From NCBI GenBank assembly GCA_916700875.1, contig CAKAKS010000031.1:15945124-16009123 (forward strand): a stretch of DNA of 64,000 nucleotides. The letters run 5' to 3'. The stretch's first letter is position 1, and each line of letters starts with the position of its first letter. The notes under the pieces were generated by a model. It was not told the DNA's origin. It was given only the letters and a program-made list of their open reading frames with translations, and did not search any database. The DNA is from Sebastes aleutianus. Taxonomy: Eukaryota; Chordata; Actinopteri; Perciformes; Sebastidae. Positions 1 to 10,400 of this stretch are shown piece after piece. A program made the translations under genes and the position numbers.

Positions 1-228
1 GTACAAATGGGCGGAGGGTCGGCATGGATAGAACCTGCACCCTCCCATTTTAAATCCAAAGTTGCAATAAGTCGTAATATTGGATCACAATACTTGAAAA
101 TCTCAATTATCGAATCAGTATCGTGGTAGTATCGAATCGCAAGATAGGTGAATCATGCCAGCCCTACAAAACATGGTCCCCTAAAGAAAATAGAAACAGT
201 AGAAATGTATGTATATTGTTTGTTTCAG
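1..228. other. Left-edge intron sequence before cassette exon 1
   Basis: No exon is recognised here. The last 70 bases resemble the sequence before cassette exons 3 and 4: a shared AACATGGTCCCCTAAA block, then a GAAATGTAT-type stretch and a pyrimidine-rich acceptor ending TTTCAG. This indicates that intron flanks were duplicated together with the exons. Confidence 0.5.
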
Positions 229-300
229 TCTCCCACAAGTCTGAAGGACATGTACATGAGACTCATGGCCACAAAACAACCTCATCTGGACACGGGGAAG
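229..300 (+). CDS. His-rich cassette exon 1 (unexpanded), putative internal exon of ntng2
   Basis: This 72-bp (24-codon) candidate exon lies between a TTTCAG acceptor and a GTATCT donor. It begins and ends in phase 1, so it can be included or skipped without a frameshift. It encodes a short His-rich peptide that contains SHKSEGHVHETHGHKTT and ends SSGHGE. This is the same core found in cassettes 2 to 5, with one HVHETHG heptad and no expansion. The boundaries were chosen from splice consensus and from agreement among the five homologous copies. Assignment to ntng2 is inference: same strand, the next recognisable exon downstream is the phase-compatible LE2 exon at 7450, and no terminal exon is seen between. 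It could instead belong to an unrecognised His-rich gene. Confidence 0.6.
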
Positions 301-419
301 GTATCTCTTTTGTATGTACTGTAGTGGTTGTAGCTAACTGTAGTCAATTGTAGTGGTAGAAATATGCAAAACTGTCTCATATCTGTGCAACTGTGTTAAT
401 TATGATTGTGGTGTGTCAG

Positions 420-536
420 TCCCGCACAAGTCTGAGGAACACGTTCATGAGACTCATGGCCACAAAACAACAACAACCTCATCTGGGCACGGGGAGAAAA
501 GAGAGGAGGAGAAAGAAAGAAAAACTGAGGAGACAG
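420..536 (+). CDS. His-rich cassette exon 2 with charged tail, putative ntng2
   Basis: This 117-bp (39-codon) phase 1-1 candidate exon has a GTGTCAG acceptor and a GTATAG donor. The first half repeats the cassette core (HKSEEHVHETHGHKTTTT, then SSGHGE). The second half is a strongly charged tail, KREEEKERKTEET, probably a coil or helix without hydrophobic residues. No signal peptide, cysteine or membrane segment is present. The intron after it shares a GTAT-start block and an AAACATGGTCCCC block with neighbouring introns, so the duplication unit was exon plus intron. Function is unknown; membership of ntng2 is inferred from strand, phase and position. Confidence 0.6.
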
Positions 537-746
537 GTATAGCTTCTATATGTAAAGGCAAAAAGTATAAATCTACTACAGCATATGTAGATTTATTTAC
601 TGTGGTTTGCCTTTTGCGCAGACGTGCCGTAGAAAAATGTAACTTGGCAACTCACAGCAAAACATGGTCCCCTAAAAAAAATTGGAAGCAGCAGATATAT
701 ATGTAAATTTCTGTTTGTTATTTCAATGACAATTGCGGTGTTTCAG

Positions 747-866
747 TCTCCCACAAGTCTGAGGGAAACGTTCACGAGACTCATGGCCACAAAACAACAA
801 CTTCATCTGGGCACGGGGAGGAAAAGAAGCATGAGGAGCATAACAAAATAAATGCTGAAAGGAAAG
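747..866 (+). CDS. His-rich cassette exon 3 with charged tail, putative ntng2
   Basis: This 120-bp (40-codon) phase 1-1 candidate exon has a TTTCAG acceptor and a GTATTT donor. It encodes the core HKSEGNVHETHGHKTTT followed by SSGHGE and a basic/acidic tail, EEKKHEEHNKINAERK. The layout matches cassette 2, so the tail is part of the ancestral cassette; it was lost or replaced in cassettes 1, 4 and 5. One N replaces a core His. As with the other cassettes, exon status rests on splice sites, open frame, symmetrical phase and similarity among copies. No transcript is available here. Confidence 0.6.
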
Positions 867-1057
867 GTATTTCTTTTATATGAAGTAGAGGCAAAGTTCT
901 CCAAGATTTACATACTGTAGTTTACTTGTGGTGCAGCAAATATGCAGTAGATAAACTTTCCTCACAAGCTAAACCTAGCCCTGGAAACAGGGAAACAGCA
1001 GAAATGTATCAACATGTTTTCTTGTTGTTAATGTTAATAAAGATTGTGGTGTTTCAG

Positions 1058-1822
1058 TCCCCCACAAGTCTGAGGAGCACGTACATGAGACCCATGGCCA
1101 CGTACAAGAGACTCATAGCCAAACACAAGAGAATCATGGCCATGTACCAGAGACTCATAGCCAGGGGCATCAGACTCATGGCCACGTACAAGAGACTCAT
1201 GGCCACGTACAAGAGACTCATGGCCACGTACAAAAGACTCATGGCCACGTACAAGAGACTCATGGCCACGTACAAGAGACTCATGGCCACGTACAAGAGA
1301 CTCATGGCCACGTACAAGAAACTCATGGCCATGTACAAGAGACTCATGGCCAGGGACATCAAACTCATGGCCACGCACAAGAGACTCATGGTCAGGGACA
1401 TCAAACTCATGGCCATGCACCAGAAACTCATGGCCACACACAAGAGACTCATGGCCACACACTAGAAACTCATGGCCATGCACAAGAGATTCATGGCCAG
1501 GGACATCAAACTCATGGCCGCGCACAAGAGGCTCATGGTCAGGGACATCAAACTCATGACCATGCACCAGAGACTCATGGCCACACACAAGAGACTCACA
1601 GCCACACACTAGAGACTCATGGCCACGCACAAGAGACTCATGGCCACACATTAGAGACTCATGGCCACGCAGAAAAGACCCATGGCCACGTACAAGAGAC
1701 TCATGGCCACATACAAGAGACTCATGGTCAGAAACAAGAGACTCATGGCCACGCACAAGAGACTCATGGCCACGCACAAGAGACCCATGGCCACAAAACA
1801 ACCTCATCTGGACACGGGGAAG
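1058..1822 (+). CDS. His-rich cassette exon 4, expanded to about 35 heptads
   Basis: This 765-bp (255-codon) phase 1-1 candidate exon runs from a TTTCAG acceptor to a GTATTA donor. It opens with the normal cassette start (HKSEEHVHETHGH) and closes with the normal end (GHKTTSSGHGE). In between, a 21-bp unit is repeated about 35 times, coding a heptad with consensus HGHVQET and variants HGHAQET, HGQGHQT and HSHTLET. I read the whole frame and found no stop. The neighbouring + frame (a KRLMATY register) does have stops. Each heptad carries two or more His, so the exon would encode a long, soluble, His-rich, low-complexity segment with possible metal-binding capacity (inference only). The alternative is a non-coding minisatellite that expanded inside an old exon. 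Confidence 0.6.
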
Positions 1823-3765
1823 GTATTACTTTTGTATGTCTCTTCAGTGACATGATAACAGTGATCTCAAGTTATACTGCTAAATCTAAATTTGGTATTG
1901 AGTGATTGAAAGAAAAGAGAAAGACAAGAGTAATATGTTTAAAAGATTGATATGCTTTATTGGTTGTTTAGGTTGCAAAAAGACAGCAAATAAAATTTAC
2001 CTCATAGGATGTTTTTGCTTGTTATTTCAATTACAATTGTGGTGTTTCAGTTTCCCACACATCTGAGGGACACGGACATCAGATTCATGGCCAGGGACAT
2101 CAGACTCATGGCCACGTACAAGAGACTCATGGCCAGGTACAAGAGACTCATAGCCAGGGACATCAGACTCATGGCCACGTACAAGAGACTCATGGCCACG
2201 TACAAGAGACTCATGGCCACGTACAAGAGACTCATGGCCACGTACCAGAGACTCATGGACACGTTGATGAGACTCATGGCCATGTACAAAAGACTCATGG
2301 CCATGTACAAGAGACTCATGGCCACATAAAAGAGACTCATGGACACGTTGATGAGACTCATGGCCACGCACAAGAGACTCATGGCCACATAAAAGAGACT
2401 CATGGACACGTTGATGAGACTCATGGCCACGCACAAGAGACTCATGGCCACGCACAAGAGACTCATGGCCAAGGACAAAAGACTCATGGCCACGTACAAG
2501 AGACTCATGGCCACGTACAAAAGACTCATGGTCTCATACGGGAAACTCATGGCCACGTGCAAGAGACTCATGGCCACGCACAAGAGACTCATGGCCACGC
2601 ACAAGAGACTCATGGCCACGCACAAGAGACTCATGGCCATGCACAAGAGACTCATGGCCACGTACAAGAGACTCATGGCCACGTACAAAAGACTCATGGT
2701 CTCATACGGGAAACTCATGGCCACGTGCAAGAGACTCATGGCCACGCACAAGAGACTCATGGCCACGCACAAGAGACTCATGGCCACGCACAAGAGACTC
2801 ATGGCCATGCACAAGAGACTCATGGCCACGTACAAGAGACTCATGGCCACGCACAAGAGACTCATGGCCACGTACAAGAGACTCATGGCCACGTACAAGA
2901 GACTCATGGCCATGCACAAAAGACTCATGGCCTCATACGGGAAGCTCATGGCCACGTGCAAGAGACTCTTGGCCACGTACAAAAGACTCATGGCCACGTT
3001 GATGAGGTTCATGGCCATGCACAAGGGACTCATGGCCACATAAAAGAAACTCATGGCCACACACAAAAGACTCATGGCCACGTAGATGAGACTCATGGCC
3101 ACGTACAAAAGACTCATGGCCAAGCACAAGAGACTCATGGCCACGTTGATGAGACTCATGGCCATGCACAAGAGACTCATGGCCACGTACAAAAGACTCA
3201 TGGCCACGCACAAGAGACTCATGGCCACGTTGATGAGACTCATGGCCACACACAAAAGACTCATGGCCACGTTGATGAGACTCATGGCCATGCACAAGAG
3301 ACTCATGGCCACGTACAAAAGACTCATGGCCACGCACAAGAGACTCATGGCCACGTACAAAAGATTCATGGCCAAATACAAGAGACTCATGGCCATGCAC
3401 AAGAAAGACATGGCCATGTACAAAAGACTCATGGCCACGTACAAGAGACTCATGGCCACGCACAAGAGACTCATGGCCACGTACAAGATACTCATGGCCT
3501 GGGACATCAGACTCATGGCCACGTACAAGATACTCATGGCCACACAAAAGAGACTCATGGCCAGGGACATCAGACTCATGGCCACGTACAAGAGACTCAT
3601 GGCCAGGGACATCAGACTCATGGCCATGTACAAGATACTCATGGCCACACAAAAGAGACTCACGGCCAGGGACATCAGACTCATGGCCACGTACAAGAAA
3701 CTCATGGACACGCACATGAGACTCATGGACACTCACATGAGACTCATGGCCACAAAACAACGACC
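1078..3765 (+). repeat. 21-bp coding minisatellite in two blocks (exons 4 and 5)
   Basis: The unit is ACTCATGGCCACGTACAAGAG or a close variant, 21 bp. It forms two arrays, about 1078-1795 and about 2075-3755, separated by an intron of normal composition (1823-2050). Because the unit is a multiple of three, copy-number change keeps the frame. Neighbouring units are often identical, as expected for a recently active, probably polymorphic array. Confidence 0.9.
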
Positions 3766-3784
3766 TCATATGGGCACGGAGAAG
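2051..3784 (+). CDS. Giant His-rich cassette exon 5, about 80 heptads
   Basis: This 1734-bp (578-codon) phase 1-1 candidate exon lies between a TTTCAG acceptor and a GTATTT donor. It starts SHTSEGHGHQ and ends HETHGHKTTTSYGHGE, the usual cassette borders. The interior is about 80 tandem 21-bp units coding HGHVQET-type heptads, with variants HGHAQET, HGHVDET, HGHIKET, HGQGHQT and HGLIRET. The frame is open end to end. Another + frame is interrupted where units read ACATAAAAG or ACGTAGATG, which are sense codons in the chosen frame. One antisense frame (2047-3732) is also open by composition, so openness alone is not proof. Higher-order duplications of 63, 126 and 168 bp show growth by segmental copying. 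The product would be hydrophilic, extremely His-rich and probably disordered. Confidence 0.6.
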
Positions 3785-4485
3785 GTATTTCTTTTATATG
3801 TTGGGGTGCTAATGTTCTTGTAGATTTACAGTAGATTATTTGTGGTGCAGTAAGTATGCAGTAAATAAACTCTCATCGTGAGTTAATATTGGCAGCTCAC
3901 TGTGAAAAACTGAAACAGGAAACAACAAATGTATCTAAATTTATCTCTAACTACATGATACCCTGTCAGTCAACATGCGCTACAAGGCAAAATCTTAATT
4001 TGGTACCAACTGTAGCGCCATATTTTCTAAATGAGACGATGACTGACACTGTAGGGCAAGAAATAAAAAAAAAACAGACAGGAGGGAGAAGTGGGACAAA
4101 TGGGTAGACTAGACAAGGAAGATGAATTTGACATTGAAAATGCTCTTGAAATAAACACAATGTAGTTTCTGCATCAAAATAATTTGTTTTCAAGTTTTAC
4201 TGTAAATACCCTCCTGTCTGATCAACTGATTATAGATAGTAAGAGCATTTGGATGATACTTTTAAGATAAAATACAAACATATTTAATGATCTAAATACC
4301 CATAAGCATCTAATCTTATTTCTTTAGTCAATTACAATATATGTCAACAGAATCTACAGTATATTAGCAACTCATTGGATGTTGTTGTCTTGTCAGTAGT
4401 CGTTCTTTCTAGTTTGGTAAAACAGCCTGAGATAATCTGTGCTACGTCAATACGGATTGATTTGCAAGTTGTTGCTTCTTTGTAG
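3785..4485 (+). other. Intron between cassettes 5 and 6
   Basis: The stretch starts GTATTTCTTTTATATG, like the start of the intron after cassette 3, and shares a TTTGTGGTGCAG block and a CAGTAAATAAACT block with it. Around 3889-3935 it resembles the region before cassettes 3 and 4. A CTGTCAG at about 3963-3969 sits where a further cassette would begin, but the sequence after it hits a stop at once and lacks the His core. It may be a decayed copy. No usable exon is seen. Confidence 0.45.
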
Positions 4486-4590
4486 TGCACCACAAACCTG
4501 AGTGGGAAAGAGGGAGTCACGGGTCCCCGAAATACACCTTTGGGAGAGAGGATGAAGACAGAGACGAGAGAGCAAGAGAGAAACGGAAAG
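4486..4590 (+). CDS. Cassette exon 6, diverged, charged, phase 1-1
   Basis: This 105-bp (35-codon) candidate exon has a CTTTGTAG acceptor and a GTAGAA donor, and is again symmetrical phase 1-1. It encodes HHKPEWERGSHGSPKYTFG followed by a mixed-charge tail, EDEDRDERAREKRK. The HHKPE start and charged tail recall HKSEE and the tails of cassettes 2 and 3, so it looks like a distant member that lacks the heptad. Its last base plus the first two bases of the LE2 exon at 7450 give an Asp codon, exactly the D of the expected DCECYG start. This is the best local argument that the array joins ntng2. Confidence 0.5.
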
Positions 4591-7080
4591 GTAGAATTTT
4601 GAAGATGAGTTGTAGTAGCACAGTGATTCATAACTGGTTGCTCATTGGGACCCAAAGTCTATCATGATGAGGTTAATAGGTGACACAGTATTGCATTTAT
4701 AGCTCCATTAAATGTGGTGATTTGAATCATTTGAGCCCACGGTTGATCATCATTTTCTTGGTTTAATGTTCAAAGTGCCATTTTTTATTCATCTTCTTCA
4801 CCTGAGGCTGCAAAGTTTAATAGGTCTATATGATTTTTCAGGGAAAATAATAAGAATTACCCACTTGGAGTATCTTCAAGACAAAACTATCCCGAACGTT
4901 TCCCACAACAGTTTTGCTTCAACAGATGAAGTTTGCCCAGTTGTCATGGATGTTGCAATTTCCATTTCCAGATTGGGAGGTCATGCTTGGCTTTGGAAAC
5001 AGCAGATGGCAAAACAATCTGGACACAAACGATCATATCACACCATGTATGATCAAAAGCTCCAGAACAGCTATCTCACCACATGGTCCACTGTGGTGAG
5101 TTTCCAAGGTCAAAAATTAACTTTCAAGTTAATCTTTCTGGAGTGTTTTGAAAATGATTTGCTTTAAAAACAAGCCACGTCAGTTTCCAGTAGTACACCC
5201 CAGATATTAAAAAAAGTCAAATATTAACCTGTCAAACCATATTTGAGTCATGTGCAGCACTACAGTAGTTCCTTCCTTGCATACAGACTCTTGTAAAAAA
5301 AATCTTGAGGATGACTTTTGGGTTCCATCCAACCAGTTAAGAAACACTGCACTAGGTGAAGATTATTTCAGCTTTATAGAACAAAGCAATCCCCTTCCTT
5401 AAGGTAGACTCTAGTGGGAATCCCAGCCGCCTAATCCATAAAACCTCTCTGTAGTACTGATGCTCACCTATACCTGCCCCAGCTGTGTGAAGGTATAGTT
5501 AGCGCTGTAGATGACTGTAGCAGAGTGAATGATGCTGAGATCAATCTTAAACAAAGATTCCTTCATCCCTCAAGGGCTTCTGAAACTCTTGATCTCAGGA
5601 GAGCCCCAGGCCAGACAGTTGTTTGGGATCATATACGATGATTTCAGAGGTAAGAGCAGCACCTGGTCTGAAGATACAGACTGGAGACTCGAGCTTGGTT
5701 AAATCCTCTGGATTCTTTGGTTCTGATCAGTGGATTGTTAACTCTTCCTGTCTTTTGACTTAAGTGTGGATGCTGTCTTTCAAGCAGAAAACCTGTGGAA
5801 AAATTCCTTTTCATTGCATGTTTTATGTGTTTCATTTTGCTCATTCTTTCCCCATGCAACTCCCTCTTGGTTGCTTTATGTGCATGATCAAGGTAAGTCT
5901 TGAGAATTTAAATTCATATTAAACCATCAGACAATTGCAGACATTGACATTCCTGTTTATTGATTTTGTTGAAAGGATGCTTGTTAGCAAAATGTACCAT
6001 TATTCCTTCAACCTCAGAGACTCTTTGATGCAGGCACCTCTCTTACTTTCGCTCAATTTGAACCGTCTTTCACAGTTAACAATTCACAATTGATAAACAC
6101 CAATAAAGCAGCATCTTGACTCGTAACGTTAATTTGTGGAACAATGTCCCATCGCCTCTCTAGTCTGTGGAGTAATTGGCCATTTATATTTAATTAGGCA
6201 GTTCTTCCCCCACTGCTAGCATGGTTTCCTCAGTGCTGAGAGAGGCACTTTATGGCGCTGCTCTCGCTGGCTTCCTTTTAAACCAGCTCATTAATATTTC
6301 AGCTGGTATCATCAACCAAACAATAATAAAATAATAATGTGACGGCTGATTAAACAGCTAAACTCCGACTTTTTAATGTGCATTTAAATGTGTATTTGCA
6401 TAAACATGCCTGGTAAACGCCTCTTTAGAGGACAGTGATGCCTTGCAGCACACTATTGCAGGCAACTTCTAAAGCTTAATAAAACCTTAATTAGGTACCG
6501 TCCTCAGCCAAGATAATCGTAGAGAAAATGTAGAGCAACACATGCTGCAACCCTCTGCACAATGCAGATCCTACGGTAAATGATATCAGGCTTTCATTTC
6601 TCCCTCTTAGGAAAAATTATACAAAAAGGTCTTACACCATTCTCCACAGCGTCTTTTTTTTTTTTTTAGCTTTGGTTTGAGGGTGTGAAATATGGAAGAA
6701 GTCTTAATTTATCAAGCGTACGAGCATGTGGAGTAAAAACCTGCAATCAAATCCTCTCGGATAATTCATGAATTACAAAGGGAAAATTTAATTAAGAGCT
6801 CTGATTGTGCGGCGCTTTATGAAAGAGAATTTAAGACTGTGGAAATGACGAACAAACAGTGAAAAAGAGAGGAAAGGCGGTGGAGGTTTTCTATGAGGTT
6901 AAGTGGTGTCGGACCGATTTCGTGGTGTCAGGTGCAGCCGGAAAATACTGTACAGTATCACTCACCTCAAACTCCCTTGGTTATGATTCTGTAGCTTATA
7001 ATCTACTCATCCTGTAATGCAATTAAATTCCCAGACACAATTAACATGCCTGTACTCACACAGTATACACAAACAAGCAT

Positions 7081-7115
<35 letters not shown>

Positions 7116-7449
7116 CTCACAAGATAGTGGAATTCCCATCAGTAATCAGTGTAGCCCAGTGAAGCAGACTCAGCAAACCTGTGAGTGTAGTAATGGAGAG
7201 GGAGTGGTCTGTCTTTATTGAACCAATATAGAGTCAGAAAGGCAAGTCATAAAACACACTCAGAGTCATTCATTTGTTCGCTGACGTCTCAAACTAAAAC
7301 CATCAGACATATCTGTTAGTGCAAGTCGTTTATCATTTCCCACTGTCCCTGAAGAATCCCACGAGAATGCTTAAAAAGATACTACCCTATCCAAAGTATT
7401 GACTGCCTATCGTTCCTCTAGTAAAAGAAACATGTCTCTGTTCTTTCAG
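4591..7449 (+). other. ntng2: Intron between cassette 6 and the ntng2 LE2 exon
   Basis: No exon is recognised. The part at about 6120-6850 looks unlike the surrounding repeats: it is rich in ATTAAT/TAATTA homeodomain-type cores and could be a conserved non-coding block (not testable here). A T-run lies at 6653-6668 and a CA repeat at 7082-7110. The pyrimidine tract and TTTCAG acceptor at 7443-7449 close the intron. Confidence 0.6.
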
Positions 7450-10400
7450 ACTGTGAGTGCTACGGCCACTCCAACCGCTGCAGCTACATCGACTACCTGA
7501 ACATCGTCACATGCGTCAGCTGCAAGCACAACACCAGGGGCCAGAACTGCCAACACTGCAGACTGGGATACTTCCGCAACGCCTCTGCCGAACTGGATGA
7601 TGAGAGCGTCTGCATCGGTCAGTCTGCAGGGGGAAAAAGGGGAGTGTGTGGAGGGGGACGGTTTGTGTGTGTGTGTGTGTGTTTGTCAGTGTGGTAGTGG
7701 AGTGTGTGGAAAGGGACGGGTTGTGTGTGTGCGTGTGTGTCAGTGTGGTAGTGGAGTGTGTGGAGGGGGACGGTTTGTGTCTACTCGGATGTTTTTTTTA
7801 AAGTGAAGATCACCACTTCTTCCAGATCTTCACCTGTCAGTCAATAACTTTCCATTGTTTGTACATAAAAACATTTACGTGTTTAGGCTCCACTGCCCTG
7901 CAGTATTATCCTTAATCTAAGGGAGCTACTGTATGTATAAAAAGGTTTAGAAGTCCAACATTGTTCGACTGATACTCATGCAAACACCCTCAAGCACCCT
8001 TTAAGCTGAAAGGCAACACTTCATTTCAAATCTAGAAAAATAACGAGCAAAAATGATAAAAAAAAAAAACATACAACTGTTATAATATTTGAGTCAGTCT
8101 TATTAAGGCCATGTCCTAATAAGAAGCCACACAGTTTGCATAGCTGTGGAGCTAAAATCTGGTGTTGATTTTGGATGCATCTGTAGGTGGACTACAGGGG
8201 GTTGGAGGGTAAACTCGTGGCGGTTGGGGCGCACACAGGCTTTGGAGTCAGCACAAATAAGGCCCCATTAGCTCATCTGCCAGCACACTGGCAACAGAAA
8301 CCAGTTCACACCACGCGTCTCCAGAGCAAGACATCTTGCCATCCCAAACACTAATGCATTTTGCACACAGCTACTTATTCGCTCTCAGTGGCTCATATAC
8401 AATCCTAATATTAATGCACATGACCCGCAAACACACGGATACCAACCGCATTGCTGTGGTTGTGTAATTAGCTTGTATGAATATTTTATAATTTTATTAT
8501 AAATGAGTTAATTTGATCGTGGGTTGAAGTGAACTGACTCTGGTTCAGTCGACTGACAGATGCAGTGCAGATATGCAGCTCTGCAGTTTTTTACCGTCTC
8601 TGATCTGCTTCCACTGATCTGGATATCTGTCAGCTTCTATAAATAACATGTTTTTGTAATGATAATTACTTGCAGAAATATGGGTAATTTATTATTTGAG
8701 AGAAAGAGGGAAATCTGTCTGACATTAATCTTAGTAAGTAGTTCGCACTTTCAATACGACAAAAATATACAAGTTGTTGTGATTGGAGTTCAGGGTGTTT
8801 CTGATAATAAATATTAGAGGTAGATAGATTAATTGGTTTGGATTAATCGGCACCAACAGGACGTTCTACAAACTATCGTTATCGGCAGAACTGGGCTCCG
8901 ATAGTGGCCGGGATCCCTTTTTGAATGATGAATGCAGGACGTACGTGCTAACTGTCCGTCGGCTGTAGTCTTTGCGGTGTGTTCGAGTGCAACTTGTCGG
9001 CCACGACAAAGGCGATGTGAGGTGACGCAACAGTCGGCCACATGCAAAATGCAATGTGATTTATTAAACCGCACTACTTTTCATTCCAGATATGTATCAC
9101 ATTATCTGTGTGAGTTCTATATATAAAAATAAACACACATTGCATCTGAATTTTCTGGTGCATAGTTGGCAAAACACAAAATAATTCTGGCTGAAAAGGG
9201 CTGTAATTTCAGGTCTGAATCTCTGCAGCATATTGGGACGTCTTTGAAGAAACCCCACCTTACACAGCACTGCAGCTCTGAAAAGGCATCAATACCAAAA
9301 GACAAATCTGTGGTCTGCATACAAATGCGCAAATTTTGGGCTGAACTTAATTCAACTCTAGGTCAAATCCCTATTCTAAATGCCTCTCTCTCTCTCTCTC
9401 TCTCTCTCTTTTTCCTCTCTTCTTTTCAGAGTGCAACTGCAACCAGATGGGTTCTGTTCATGACCGGTGTAACGGCACAGGCTTCTGCCAGTGTAAAGAT
9501 GGAGCCACGGGGGCCAAGTGTGACGACTGTCTGTTTGGATACTACTGGAAACAAGGCTGTTACCGTGAGTATAAGGAGGACGATTTTTGGTTTCTAAAAA
9601 TCCAGTGATGAACACATGTTGTAGCCTTCCAGGACCTTTGCGAGTGTGCCACTTACTGTAGCTAGCGTGTGCATCTCCCGATGTTTTCTTTACTCCCGGG
9701 GGAATAGATCATGTAGCTCATTAGCAGCATCAGCTGCTCCTCTAATTGATGACCCTGTCACTCTTTAACCCCATTACAGGGAATGGCCTTCCTCTACCAT
9801 CTACCATCTAGTGAGGCCTCAGTCTCACATAGACCCTCCACACACACACACACATACATATTAAACCTGCACAGACTGTGGGTTTATTTCTTACAATATG
9901 GGGCATATTGTCGTAAATAGTATGTTTTAGATTTGACATCTTACTCCAAATACTCCAATGCAACAGAGCCAATTATCTTTGGTGTAATAAAACATGTTAG
10001 CTCATGTAATTACTTTCTGTCATGGAAGCCTGATCCTCTCTATTTCCTCTCAGTACATTTTTAGGTCAAGTATCTTGAGCAGTACAACTACTTCTGTGCT
10101 TTTCCTAATGCATTTTATATAGGGCTGTCAAAGCTAACGCGATAATAACGTGTTAACAAATTTGTTTTAAATGACACTAATTTCTTTAACACATTAACGC
10201 AACTTGTGATTTTTAGGTAGCAGCGGGCTCAGTTTTAAAGCTAAAGTGAAGATACTGATACAGTATCATATGAAACTAAAAAACCTAAGGAACCCATTGG
10301 TACCAACCAATAAATAAAATTTTGTTTTAGTTTTCAAAGGGGTCCCTTGACCTCTGACCTCCAGATATGTGAATGAAAATGGGTTCTATGGGCAAGCCAT

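Noticed and set aside
926..1465. Open + frame of KRLMATY-type repeats in the 21-bp array
   Set aside because: Shadow register of the repeat. It is broken by TAA/TAG in several units, while the HGHVQET register stays open and meets the splice sites.
1034..1807. Antisense frame of ESLVRGH-type repeats
   Set aside because: Antisense reading of the same array with no start or splice context; similar frames at 2027-2455 and 2933-3769 are interrupted.
7597..7806. Small + frame with CVCVC repeats
   Set aside because: Translation of a GT microsatellite in the ntng2 intron.
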